This document shows, piece by piece, positions 7,654 through 18,569 of a stretch of DNA of 19,941 bases. A program made the position numbers and the translations under genes. The notes under the pieces were generated by a model. That model worked only from the letters and a program-made list of their open reading frames with translations. It searched no databases and was not told the origin of the DNA. The stretch's first letter is position 1, and each line of letters opens with the position of its first letter. Source of the stretch: JBBSEZ01 sp038239195 (lineage in GTDB: Bacteria > Planctomycetota > Planctomycetia > Gemmatales > Gemmataceae). The stretch lies in NCBI GenBank assembly GCA_038239195.1, contig JBBSEZ010000158.1, positions 1 to 19,941 of the forward strand, read 5' to 3'.

Positions 7654-7692
7654 GCAAAAAGCGTGAGCCCGCACATCCCTCGCGACCGACCC

Positions 7693-7698
7693 AGGAGG
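7693..7698 (+). promoter_or_regulatory. Consensus ribosome-binding site fixing the GTG start at 7705
   Basis: AGGAGG lies 6 bases before GTG 7705-7707. The in-frame GTG at 7663 lacks such a site and would add only 14 basic residues in front of the zinc ribbon, so the downstream GTG is preferred. Confidence 0.6.
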
Positions 7699-7704
7699 CG
7701 CGTT

Positions 7705-8331
7705 GTGCCCCGAGCCAGCAAGATCGTGTGTCCTCATTGCGGCGCTGCCCTGCGCTCCGGCCGTGGGGTGGAGGTGGGCCGAACCGTCCCCTGCCCCGAA
7801 TGCTCCACCCGCTTCACCGTCCGCGCCCAGGAAGTCCCCGAGGAAGGGCCCAGCGAGGGACAGGCGAACGGCGGCCGCGTGAACCTCGTGCTCCTGGGAG
7901 CGCTGCTCTATCTGGCAGGGGGCGCCGCGCTGGCCTATTACTGCTTCGAGCGCAACGCGCGGCCGCCCGAGGTCGCCGCCGTGCACGGCAACGACCCGTT
8001 CGCGGGCGAGGACGAGAAGCCGGCCACCCCGCGCCGGCAGCCGACGGTGGTGGTCAGCGCCGCCGAGCAGCGGAAGATCGACGACGCCATCGCGCGCGGC
8101 GCCTGGTATCTCCGAGACCGCCAGCTCCCCGACGGCACCTGGGGGAGCTCCGTCGCCGGGCCCGACTGGCCCGGCATCTCGGTCGGGCTGGCCTGCTTGC
8201 GTCGGCCGCTCACTTTGGGCGGGGCTTGTTTCCCAGCACGTCTTCCGCTTCGGCGCGGAACGCCTTCAGCTCCTCCCCGCGCGCCGCGGACAGGCCCTTC
8301 TGCCCCTCCAGCCACTTCACGGCCCGGTTGA
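7705..8331 (+). pseudogene. Truncated zinc ribbon-TM-prenyltransferase/squalene-cyclase-repeat protein
   Basis: Residues 9-33 form a zinc ribbon: CPHC (Cys9, Cys12) and CPEC (Cys30, Cys33). A membrane helix follows at about 59-81 (LVLLGALLYLAGGAALAYY), then a linker. Next comes the first unit of a prenyltransferase/squalene-oxidase-type alpha-toroid (IDDAIARGAWYLRDRQLPDGTWGSS, then ISVGLACL) at about 120-165. Family members normally continue for several hundred residues with more such repeats. Here family-like sequence stops near 8200. The remaining about 40 codons are Pro/Arg/Ala-rich and are simply the antisense of the kinase gene ending at 8210. I read this as a 3'-truncated remnant whose beginning, promoter and ribosome-binding site are intact. 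A short functional membrane protein cannot be excluded. No toroid active site remains, so no enzymatic role is expected. Confidence 0.65.
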
Positions 8332-11300
8332 AGCGCTCTCTCGCCGCGGCTGCGTTGCCGAGCCTGGCATGGCACATCGCCAGGAAGAACAGGTCGTAGC
8401 CGTCGGACTCCCCGTTGCCTGCCGCGAGGCTCTTCTCCAGCGAGGCCACCGCCTCCTTGGACTGCCCACCGCGGTACTGCACCACGCCGAGGGTGTTCAG
8501 GTAGGTCGGGTTGTCTGGATCGTCCGCCAGCGCCTGCCGAATCAGTTTCAGCGCGCGAGCCGGATCTCGTTTCTTCGCGTCGCCGGCGACCAGGTGCCAG
8601 GCCTCGTTGTTCCGTTGCGTCGCCACCTCGCGGCCCTTGCCCGGCCCCTTCAGGCCGCCCGTGTCGATCTCGACGTCGAGCGATGGCAGCAGAAAGCGCT
8701 TGGCCCGGTCCTCCGCCGGGGTGGGACAAGGCGGCGCGTCCCAGTCGAGGCCCATCTCCTTCAACTGCTTGCGCAGTTCGTGCAGGTCCCAGACGTGAAC
8801 AGCGGGGTAGTCCCGGTTCGTCGTGATGAGGAGCCGGCCATCCTGGCTGAACGTGGTGTATTCGCAGCGGCCCTGGTCGGGGCTTTCGAGACGGGCCAGG
8901 TCCCGGCCGGTCGTGGTGTCGATCAGGCGCAGCGCTCCCTCGCCCGACTCCCAGGCCAGGAACTGCCCGTCCGGCGAGAACTCCGGCGCGGACCGGCCGT
9001 ACCCGCCCTTCTCGATAGCTGGGCCTATTTCTTCCCAGTCGCGCACGCGCCAGAAACGCGAGCCCTCGGTGCTGAACACCAGGAGCCGCTTGCCATCCGG
9101 CGAGAACTGGACGAGGGCATAGTCCGTGCCGCCTCGCTGCCGCTTGACGACCCGGCCGGTGCTCGCCTCCCAGAGGAGGACGTCGCCCGTCCAGTGACTG
9201 CCGGTCGCGATCCACCGGCCGTCGGGGCTGATGCTCAACTGCTGCCGAACTTCCTTCGTGGGCTCGAGGACCACAGGCCGGCCGGGCCGGTCGGCGTGCA
9301 GGACCAGGACGCGCGAAAACTGAGCGACGGCGACGATCCGGCCATCGCAGCTGATGCGGAACTCGTTGTCGGCCGCCCCCCTCGCCACGAGGCACTTCGG
9401 CGGGCCGATCCGCAGCCCGCCCGAGCCACTCCGCACGGGCCAGCGGAACAGGCCGAGGGTGCCGAACGTGAGCAGGTCGCCCGTCGAGGGGTCGAACTGG
9501 GTCGTGACGTTGTAGCCGAGGTCGAGGTGCCCCACGTCCAGGCCGCTGGACAGGTCGAAAAGCGAGACGCCCTGCGAACTGCCCACCGCGAGCAACCGCC
9601 CGTTGGGGTGGATCGAACTGCGGCGGTATTCGCCGACCGGGCCCCGGGCGGGCCCGCGCACCAGCACCCGCAGCACGGGGCTCGGCTCGGTCGCCCACAG
9701 TTGGATGCGCGTGCCGTCGATGCGGTAGGTGTACATCCGGCCGTCCGGGGCCGGGGCGCTCGGGTGGACGTTCAAGCTCGGCACGGTCAGCAGCAACTTC
9801 CGGGTGTAAGGGTGCCAGAACTTGACCCCGCCCATCCACCCCGAGGAGGTGGACATGAGCTGGCCGGAGCGACTGACCGACACGGTCAGCCCGCCGCCCT
9901 TGTGGTCCGCGATCGGCGGGAAATGCTTGCGGGACGGCACGTCCCACAGAAGGACCGACTGCGCGTACGCCACCGCCAGCGTCTTGCCGTCCGGGTGCCA
10001 GGAAACCGTGCCGTGCGTGGTCATCCCGGGCCCGGCGTCCAGCTCCGCCTGAACGGTGCCCTTGTCCAGATCGAGGATGCGGACGACCCGGCGCTCGGGA
10101 GTGAGGTAGGCGCCCATCGAGATCGCCAGTTCGTGCCGCCAGGGATGCATGTCCCACAAGACGTCGGGCGCGGCATGGGCCCCCTTCGCCCGTTTGTCGA
10201 AGCGGACGTCGCGCAGGTGCTTGCCCGAAGCGACGTCGTGTACGCTCACGACGCCCGTCTTGCGGTGGAGAGTCACCAAAAGTTTGTGATCGGCGGTGGT
10301 TATCCCCCAGTTGTCCTCCGAGAAGAGCGCGGGGGCCCGTCCCAGCGGCACGGCCGGGCTCGCGTCGAAGCGCCAGCGCTTCCTCGACTTGTCGGTCGCG
10401 TCGAGCAGAATCAGCGCGCCCCCGCCTTCCTCGAAGCCCCCGAGGGTGACGTTCGGCCCCTCCCCCGGCCGGCTGGCGATCTCGACGTCGTCGGCCACTC
10501 GCCGGACGGTGACATTGCCCCGGGCATCGAGGCGCGCGTAGCGCTCCCAGGTTGCGTCGAAGGCGAGAGCGCGGCTGCCCTCCGGCCAGCCTTCCCACTC
10601 TTTCACCAGGTGAATGTCGGGGAGGGTGAGGGCGGAAATCGCCAGGTCGCGCAGCTCGTCAAACGTGGACGGAGGCATCCCCAGTTCCCGGGCGAGCGCG
10701 GCCGCCTTCTGGATCGACGCCAGCGTGCCGAAGCGCTGCCCCACCCGGCCGCCCGACCTTTGCGCCTTGGCCTGGGACACCAGCGACTCGAATAGCTGCT
10801 TTTTGCGGTCCTGCTCCGCCTGCCGCGACTGGGCCAGCGCGGCGCTGAGGTGCAGGCTCAGGAGGGCGCCTCCGACGGCCATGACGATCAACGAGGTGAG
10901 GCTGACCGCCAACATCGCGGCCCAGCCGGGGTTGCGCCGGCACCAGCGCCAGGTGCGCTCGTGCCAGGGCGTTCGCCGCGCCTTGATTGGCCGGTCCGCC
11001 AGGAACCGCCGCAGGTCCTCGGCGAGCGCATCGGCCGTCGGATAACGCTGCGCCGGCTCCTTGGCCAGGCACTTCAGCACGATCGTCTCCAGGTCGCGCG
11101 GGATGCGCGGGCCCACGGCGCGCGGCGCCAGCGGCGGCTCGCGCAGCACCTTCTCGATCAACCGGCCCTTGTTGGTGTCCTCGAACGGCGCCCGCAGCGT
11201 CAGCAGCTCGTAAAGCGTCAGGCCCAGGGCGTATACGTCGCTTTGCGGCAGCGAGATGCCCTCGAAGCGCTCCGGGGCCATGAACCGCAGGGTGCCCACG

Positions 11301-12061
11301 AAATCGCCGGTCTGGGTCAGCTCTTCCGCCCCTTCCGCCTTCGCCAGCCCGAAGTCGGTGACCCACACGGTCCCCTGCGCGTCGAGCAGCAGGTTCGATG
11401 GCTTGACGTCGCGATGGAGGATGCCCTGGCGATGGGCGTACGCCAGGGCGTCGGCCACCTGCGCGCCGACTCGCGCCACGCTCCGGCAATGCCCCGCCTC
11501 GGGGCCGCTCATCGAGGGCCCCGACGTCGAGGGGGGCGCCCCCGAGGGCTCGAGCGGTCCCGCAAGGTCGGCAACCGTGGGCGGGGCGAACTGGCCGGTC
11601 AGCAGGCAGCGCGCCAGGCTTCCCTCCGGCGGCAAAGCAACTTCCGCCCCTGCCAAGGGCCGCCGGAGGGCGCGGAGCTCGGCCAGCACCTTGTCGAGCC
11701 CGTCCCCGCGGATGAACTGCATGGCGTAGAACGAGATGCCGTCGTGTTCGCCGACGCCAAAAACGGGAACGATGTTGGTGTGGTGCAGCTGCGCCGCCGC
11801 CTTGGCTTCCCGGCGGAATCGCTCCAGGTAGGTCGGGTTGAGCCGGGCCGACGACGGCAGCACCTTCAGGGCGACGTGCCGCCCGAGCGACTCTTGCTCC
11901 GCCTCGTAGACGATGCCCATGCCGCCCCGGCCCACCTCGCGCAGGATTCGATAATCGCCGAGGCGTGCGAACTGGGGCCCCGCGGAAGAGGCCTCCTCCG
12001 GCTCGAAGGCCCGGGTGGCGCTTGCGGGCGCCGCGTCGCCGGGCGGATCGGACAAAGGCAT
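8210..12061 (-). CDS. Receptor-like Ser/Thr protein kinase with beta-propeller and TPR domains
   Basis: The protein has 1283 residues. The kinase domain spans about 36-355: Gly-loop GRGGMG (44-49), Lys66 (VALK), HRDVKPSN (Asp218), DFG (236-238), MAPE (261-264). All catalytic residues are present. An insert of roughly 65 residues rich in Pro/Gly/Ser (about 130-195) splits the lobe boundary before the helix leading to HRD. After a WRWCRRNP motif comes one TM helix (about 379-402). A helical stretch and irregular WD40-like repeats follow (LSISPDGRWIATGS, VQFSPDGKRLLVFS, PEFSPDGQFLAWES and others). The last about 130 residues are TPRs (PTYLNTLGVVQYRGGQSKEAV). ATG 12061 is preceded by GGAG about 8 bases upstream; the frame extends to 12310 but without family features. 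It is divergent from the kinase at 12411 and runs convergently into the truncated gene at 7705-8331, overlapping it by 122 bases. Ligand and substrates are unknown. Confidence 0.9.
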   Translation of the reverse strand: MPLSDPPGDAAPASATRAFEPEEASSAGPQFARLGDYRILREVGRGGMGIVYEAEQESLGRHVALKVLPSSARLNPTYLERFRREAKAAAQLHHTNIVPVFGVGEHDGISFYAMQFIRGDGLDKVLAELRALRRPLAGAEVALPPEGSLARCLLTGQFAPPTVADLAGPLEPSGAPPSTSGPSMSGPEAGHCRSVARVGAQVADALAYAHRQGILHRDVKPSNLLLDAQGTVWVTDFGLAKAEGAEELTQTGDFVGTLRFMAPERFEGISLPQSDVYALGLTLYELLTLRAPFEDTNKGRLIEKVLREPPLAPRAVGPRIPRDLETIVLKCLAKEPAQRYPTADALAEDLRRFLADRPIKARRTPWHERTWRWCRRNPGWAAMLAVSLTSLIVMAVGGALLSLHLSAALAQSRQAEQDRKKQLFESLVSQAKAQRSGGRVGQRFGTLASIQKAAALARELGMPPSTFDELRDLAISALTLPDIHLVKEWEGWPEGSRALAFDATWERYARLDARGNVTVRRVADDVEIASRPGEGPNVTLGGFEEGGGALILLDATDKSRKRWRFDASPAVPLGRAPALFSEDNWGITTADHKLLVTLHRKTGVVSVHDVASGKHLRDVRFDKRAKGAHAAPDVLWDMHPWRHELAISMGAYLTPERRVVRILDLDKGTVQAELDAGPGMTTHGTVSWHPDGKTLAVAYAQSVLLWDVPSRKHFPPIADHKGGGLTVSVSRSGQLMSTSSGWMGGVKFWHPYTRKLLLTVPSLNVHPSAPAPDGRMYTYRIDGTRIQLWATEPSPVLRVLVRGPARGPVGEYRRSSIHPNGRLLAVGSSQGVSLFDLSSGLDVGHLDLGYNVTTQFDPSTGDLLTFGTLGLFRWPVRSGSGGLRIGPPKCLVARGAADNEFRISCDGRIVAVAQFSRVLVLHADRPGRPVVLEPTKEVRQQLSISPDGRWIATGSHWTGDVLLWEASTGRVVKRQRGGTDYALVQFSPDGKRLLVFSTEGSRFWRVRDWEEIGPAIEKGGYGRSAPEFSPDGQFLAWESGEGALRLIDTTTGRDLARLESPDQGRCEYTTFSQDGRLLITTNRDYPAVHVWDLHELRKQLKEMGLDWDAPPCPTPAEDRAKRFLLPSLDVEIDTGGLKGPGKGREVATQRNNEAWHLVAGDAKKRDPARALKLIRQALADDPDNPTYLNTLGVVQYRGGQSKEAVASLEKSLAAGNGESDGYDLFFLAMCHARLGNAAAARERFNRAVKWLEGQKGLSAARGEELKAFRAEAEDVLGNKPRPK

Positions 12062-12410
12062 GGGATAGCTCCGGGCGTTCAGGGCCACACGGGGGGTTGA
12101 GGAGCCTCCCCCCCCACGACCTCCATGCTGCACCGTTCCTCGAAGGGCCGCAAACCGACATGAGGCGCCGATACGGCGGCGGAGTGGCTCGCGCGAACTG
12201 ATCGGACACCTTCGCCAGCTTCTGTTGCCGAGTCGGGCCGTTCTCCGACCCATGTTCCATCCTCCGATGCTGCTTGTCAAGCGGCTTCGTCTGCACGACT
12301 TGTTCCTCAAGGCGCGCCCTCAAGCCAACGGCTGGCGTCCCCCTCCGGCCCAGGCTACAATCACTTCTCCCCGGTGCCACCGTCCCGGCTTCCCCGTTTG
12401 GGCCCTCGTC
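12062..12410. other. Divergent intergenic region between two kinase genes
   Basis: About 350 bases that must hold both start regions. On the plus strand TACAAT at 12356-12361 is a plausible -10 about 50 bases before the ATG at 12411, with only a weak CTGGCG at -35. For the minus-strand kinase no good hexamers are seen. A run of six G at 12091-12096 faces a C run at about 12108-12115 and could form a short hairpin in that leader. No small gene is supported. Confidence 0.4.
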
Positions 12411-14954
12411 ATGCCTGTCGATTCCGTCGCCGAGCTCGCCGAGTGCCTCCGCCGCAGCCGGCTGCTGGAGCTGGCCCAACTCCACGAGCTCGCCCATGCC
12501 CTCCAGTCGCTCTTCCCGGGCCCGCGCGAACTGGCCCGCGAGTTGGTGCGGCGCGGCTGGCTGACGCCCCACCAGGTCAACCAGCTCTTCCAGGGGCGCG
12601 GCGAGGAGCTACTGCTGGGCTCGTACGTCCTGCTGGAGAAACTGGGCGAGGGCGGCATGGGGCAGGTCTTCAAGGCCAGGAACTGGAAGCTCGGCCGCGT
12701 CGTGGCCCTCAAGCTCATCCGCAAGGAGCGCCTCGGCAATCCCGACGCCGTCCGCCGTTTCCACCGCGAGGTGCGCGCCGCCTCCCAACTCGACCACCCC
12801 CACATCGTCCGCGCCCTCGACGCGGGCGAGGAGCGCGGGACGCACTACTTCGCCATGGAGTACGCCGAGGGCACCGATCTGGCCCGGCTCGTCAAGGAAG
12901 GCGGCCCGCTGCCCGTGGATCGCGCCTGTGACTGCGCCCGTCAGGCGGCGCTGGGGCTCCAGCACGCCTTTGAGCGCGGCCTGGTGCATCGCGACGTGAA
13001 GCCGCACAACCTGCTGCTGACGAAGGGGGGCGTGGTCAAGGTGCTCGACATGGGCCTGGCCCGCCTGGGCCAGGAGGGAGACACCAGCGGCACCATGACC
13101 CAGGAGGGGGCGATCATGGGGACGCCCGACTACGTGGCCCCCGAGCAGACGCTCGACTCGCACCGCGTGGACGTTCGCGCCGACCTCTACAGCCTCGGGT
13201 GTACGCTCTACTTCCTCCTCACCGGCAAGGTGCCTTTCCCCGGCGGTTCGCTGGGGGAGAAGCTCATGAAGCACCAGCTCCGCGAGCCGGTGCCTGTGGA
13301 GGAGCGCCGGCCGGGCCTCTCGCCCTCGGTGGCCGCCGTGGTCCGCAAGCTGATGGCCAAGCGCCCCGAGGATCGGTTTCAGACGCCGGCCGAGGCCGCG
13401 GCGGCGCTGTCCCCCGGTACGGGAAGGGAGGACGGAGGCAGCCGGACGAGCCTCCTCGGGCCCGCGCCGATACAGGCCCCGGCGGACGAAACGGCCGGTG
13501 GGTGGTCCTCGCTCGAAACGCCCGCCGCACTGGTGGTCGTCGGCTCGCCCCCTCCGCGCCGGCCGGCGCGACGGTGGGTTTGGGTCGGCGCGGCGGGCGT
13601 CGCGTGTCTGGGGCTCGTGGGGCTGTTGTTGGCGATCCGGGGAGGACAGCGCCCACCCGCGCCGGCCCCGCAGCCCCCGGCGGTCGAGGGCCTGGCCCCG
13701 CGCAAGGAGGTCGTAGCTCCCGCCTGGGACCGGTGGCTCGCGTGGGTGGCTACCGTGCCGGCTGAGCGCCAGGCTGAGGCGGTGGCCGCCAAGCTCAAGG
13801 AGCGCAATCCCGGGTTCGACGGCAAGGTGGAGCACAGGATCGAGGGCGGCGAGGTCGCGGGGCTCGACTTCGTCGCGGACAACGTGACCGACCTCGCGCC
13901 TTTGCGGGCCCTCCCGCGGCTGAGTCGGCTGGTCTGCGACGGCAGCGCCCCCGGCAAGAGCAGTCTCGCGAACCTGTCCCCGTTGAAGGGCTTGCCTCTG
14001 GCCTTCCTGAGCTTTACCTTCACCGAGGTTGCGGACCTGTCGCCGCTGCAAGGCATGCCGCTGGCCCACCTGAGCTTCGCCGAAACCAAGGTGACGCAAC
14101 TGGGGCCGCTCCGGGGCATGCGGCTGGTCTACCTCGAGTTTCCTACCACCCAGGTTGCCGATCTGGCGCCGCTGAAGGGCATGCCGTTGACGCACCTGAA
14201 CTGCCGCAGCACCAGGGTCGCAAGCCTGAAGCCGCTCGAGGGCATGCGCCTCACGGAACTGAACTGCAACAGCAGCGAGATCGACGACCTCGCGCCGCTC
14301 GCGGGCATGCCCCTGGAACACCTGGCCGCCCACCGCACCAAAATAACCAGCCTGGCGCCCCTCCGAGGCATGCCGCTGGTCCGACTGAGCATCGATTTCA
14401 CCGGGGCCCGCGACCTCTCCCCCTTGAAGGGCATGCGCTTGACGCACCTGGGCGTTTCCGACACCAAGGTGGACGACCTCTCGCCCCTGGAAGGCCTGCC
14501 GCTGACCCACCTGGCCTGCGGCAACACCGGCATCACCACCCTCGCGCCGCTGAAGGGCATGCGCCTGGTAAACCTCACCTGCGAAGGCACGAAGGTCGCC
14601 GACCTGTCGCCGCTCCAGGGCATGCCGCTGAACTACCTGGGTTGCTCCCACACCGGCGTCGCCGACCTGTCGCCGCTCAAAGGCATGCCGCTGCTCCACC
14701 TGTACTGCAACAACACCGAGATCGCGACCCTGGCGCCGCTCAAGGGCATGGGCCTGACTCACCTTCGCTGCACGTTCACCAAGGTGACGGGCCTTTCGCC
14801 CTTGAAGGGCATGCCGCTCCGACACCTGTGGTGCGGCTTCCGCCCCAAGCGCGACGCCGAGGTGTTGCGCACCCTCGTCGACCTCGAGCAGGTCGATAGC
14901 CGGCCGATCGCGGAGGTTCGGAGGGAGGCCGGCGTGTCCCCGCCCGTGCGGTGA
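12411..14954 (+). CDS. Receptor-like Ser/Thr protein kinase with 14 leucine-rich repeats
   Basis: The protein has 847 residues. Residues 1-65 form a small helical domain (ending RRGWLTPHQVNQLFQGRG) directly before the kinase domain (about 70-333). The kinase has GEGGMG (79-84), Lys101 (VALK), HRDVKPHN (Asp195) and VAPE (242-245). DFG is replaced by DMG (213-215), which still keeps the metal-binding Asp. A Ser/Pro linker precedes one TM helix (about 388-410). After a helical region come leucine-rich repeats: fourteen consecutive 21-residue units at residues 521-814 of the type D-L-S-P-L-K-G-M-P-L-x-x-L-x-C, an LRR variant with Met-Pro/Met-Arg at a fixed place. The start is ATG 12411, where the conserved helical domain begins; no clear ribosome-binding site precedes it. 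It is likely a membrane sensor with extracytoplasmic LRRs; ligand unknown. Confidence 0.9.
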   Translation: MPVDSVAELAECLRRSRLLELAQLHELAHALQSLFPGPRELARELVRRGWLTPHQVNQLFQGRGEELLLGSYVLLEKLGEGGMGQVFKARNWKLGRVVALKLIRKERLGNPDAVRRFHREVRAASQLDHPHIVRALDAGEERGTHYFAMEYAEGTDLARLVKEGGPLPVDRACDCARQAALGLQHAFERGLVHRDVKPHNLLLTKGGVVKVLDMGLARLGQEGDTSGTMTQEGAIMGTPDYVAPEQTLDSHRVDVRADLYSLGCTLYFLLTGKVPFPGGSLGEKLMKHQLREPVPVEERRPGLSPSVAAVVRKLMAKRPEDRFQTPAEAAAALSPGTGREDGGSRTSLLGPAPIQAPADETAGGWSSLETPAALVVVGSPPPRRPARRWVWVGAAGVACLGLVGLLLAIRGGQRPPAPAPQPPAVEGLAPRKEVVAPAWDRWLAWVATVPAERQAEAVAAKLKERNPGFDGKVEHRIEGGEVAGLDFVADNVTDLAPLRALPRLSRLVCDGSAPGKSSLANLSPLKGLPLAFLSFTFTEVADLSPLQGMPLAHLSFAETKVTQLGPLRGMRLVYLEFPTTQVADLAPLKGMPLTHLNCRSTRVASLKPLEGMRLTELNCNSSEIDDLAPLAGMPLEHLAAHRTKITSLAPLRGMPLVRLSIDFTGARDLSPLKGMRLTHLGVSDTKVDDLSPLEGLPLTHLACGNTGITTLAPLKGMRLVNLTCEGTKVADLSPLQGMPLNYLGCSHTGVADLSPLKGMPLLHLYCNNTEIATLAPLKGMGLTHLRCTFTKVTGLSPLKGMPLRHLWCGFRPKRDAEVLRTLVDLEQVDSRPIAEVRREAGVSPPVR
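13971..14852 (+). repeat. Tandem 63-bp coding repeats (14 units) encoding LRRs
   Basis: Fourteen units of exactly 63 bases follow each other without a single insertion or deletion; the unit beginning at 14790 falls precisely where 13 x 63 predicts. The units are diverged in sequence but keep the core encoding SPLxGMPLxxL. The constant phase shows selection for the protein repeat length rather than recent slippage. Confidence 0.85.
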
Positions 14955-15054
14955 CGGCGCGCGGGGAAGAGGCTCGGACGAGATTGTCGCGGAGAAGGGG
15001 CCATCGACACCGCTCCTGCCTCGTCTCTATTGGGTAGGGGAAGGCGAACCGTAG

Positions 15055-15138
15055 GACAGGCGGCTCGCCTGTCGCCAGCGTAGGGACAAGCGAGGGCCCT
15101 TGTCGCCACGGCCCAGTCGGACAGGCGAGCCGCCTGTC
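15055..15138. repeat. Cluster of three REP-like palindromes
   Basis: GACAGGCGGCTCGCCTGTC (15055-15073) is an 8-bp-stem hairpin. Its exact reverse complement GACAGGCGAGCCGCCTGTC occurs at 15120-15138, so the two can also pair with each other as 19-bp arms. Between them GACAAG (15085-15090) and CTTGTC (15099-15104) form a third, similar but shorter hairpin. The layout is that of an extragenic palindromic repeat (REP/BIME-like). It could also act as terminator for the kinase gene upstream. Copy number elsewhere cannot be seen from this window. Confidence 0.65.
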
Positions 15139-15163
15139 TCACGGGCGTTTGTGGCCGCGCCTC

Positions 15164-15193
15164 TTGCGGAAAGCGCCTTCGGTGGGGGATAAT
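15164..15193 (+). promoter_or_regulatory. Sigma70-type promoter for the WD40 kinase gene
   Basis: TTGCGG (15164-15169), 18-base spacer, GATAAT (15188-15193). It predicts a very short leader (about 15 bases) before the ATG at 15215, just enough for the AGGAG ribosome-binding site at 15203-15207. It shares hexamer and spacer length with the triad promoter. Confidence 0.5.
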
Positions 15194-15214
15194 GTTGCCC
15201 ACAGGAGTTTCCTC

Positions 15215-18436
<3,222 letters not shown>

Positions 18437-18490
18437 ACCTTGGCGGGCGATGCCGGAGCTATCGGATGGCCGTCCTCGAAAGGAGTCGTC

Positions 18491-18556
18491 ATGATCTTCG
18501 CTACACCGGATTTCGGAGCGTCATGAACGCCTGCCATGGCTTCTCTCGTGAGTAAC
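18491..18556 (+). other. Two tiny overlapping frames ahead of the nuclease gene
   Basis: A strong ribosome-binding site (AAAGGAG, 18479-18485) precedes an ATG at 18491 that opens an 11-codon frame (MIFATPDFGAS). Its stop overlaps the next ATG (ATGA), which opens a 10-codon frame (MNACHGFSRE) ending at 18556. The nuclease ATG follows 13 bases later. They could be leader peptides or the remnant of a lost gene. Confidence 0.25.
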
Positions 18557-18569
18557 ACAGGTGACAACC

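Larger units (their letters stand above)
6989..7704. other. Intergenic region with divergent promoters
   Basis: About 700 bases with no gene I can support. Open frames cross it on both strands, but none has recognisable domains, and the longest minus frame is only an upstream run-on of the vWA gene. It contains a promoter-like pair pointing left to the triad operon (7071-7100) and one pointing right to the zinc-ribbon gene (7626-7653). Between about 7110 and 7600 I see no repeat, RNA gene or regulatory site that stands out. Confidence 0.5.
14955..15214. other. Intergenic region between tandem kinase genes
   Basis: It holds the palindromic elements at 15055-15138 and the promoter at 15164-15193. 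No small gene is seen. The stretch 14955-15050 shows nothing distinctive and no classic terminator follows the kinase stop at 14954. Confidence 0.5.

Noticed and set aside
6989..7657. Upstream 223-codon extension of the vWA protein
   Set aside because: The extension has no domain features, crosses a TATAAT promoter, and the vWA domain begins just after the internal ATG with a ribosome-binding site.
8369..10795. Plus-strand 808-codon frame
   Set aside because: It is antisense to the propeller/TPR kinase, with shadow composition only.
12062..12310. Upstream 83-codon extension of the propeller/TPR kinase
   Set aside because: The extension is Arg/Ser-rich without family features, whereas ATG 12061 has a ribosome-binding site and leads straight into the kinase.
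12609..14825. Minus-strand 738-codon frame with internal repeats
   Set aside because: Its repetitive look (QRHALERRQV) is the antisense reflection of the LRR repeats of the plus-strand kinase.
13971..14852. Possible CRISPR-like direct repeats
   Set aside because: The 63-bp periodicity is coding, diverged and lacks unique spacers; it encodes leucine-rich repeats.
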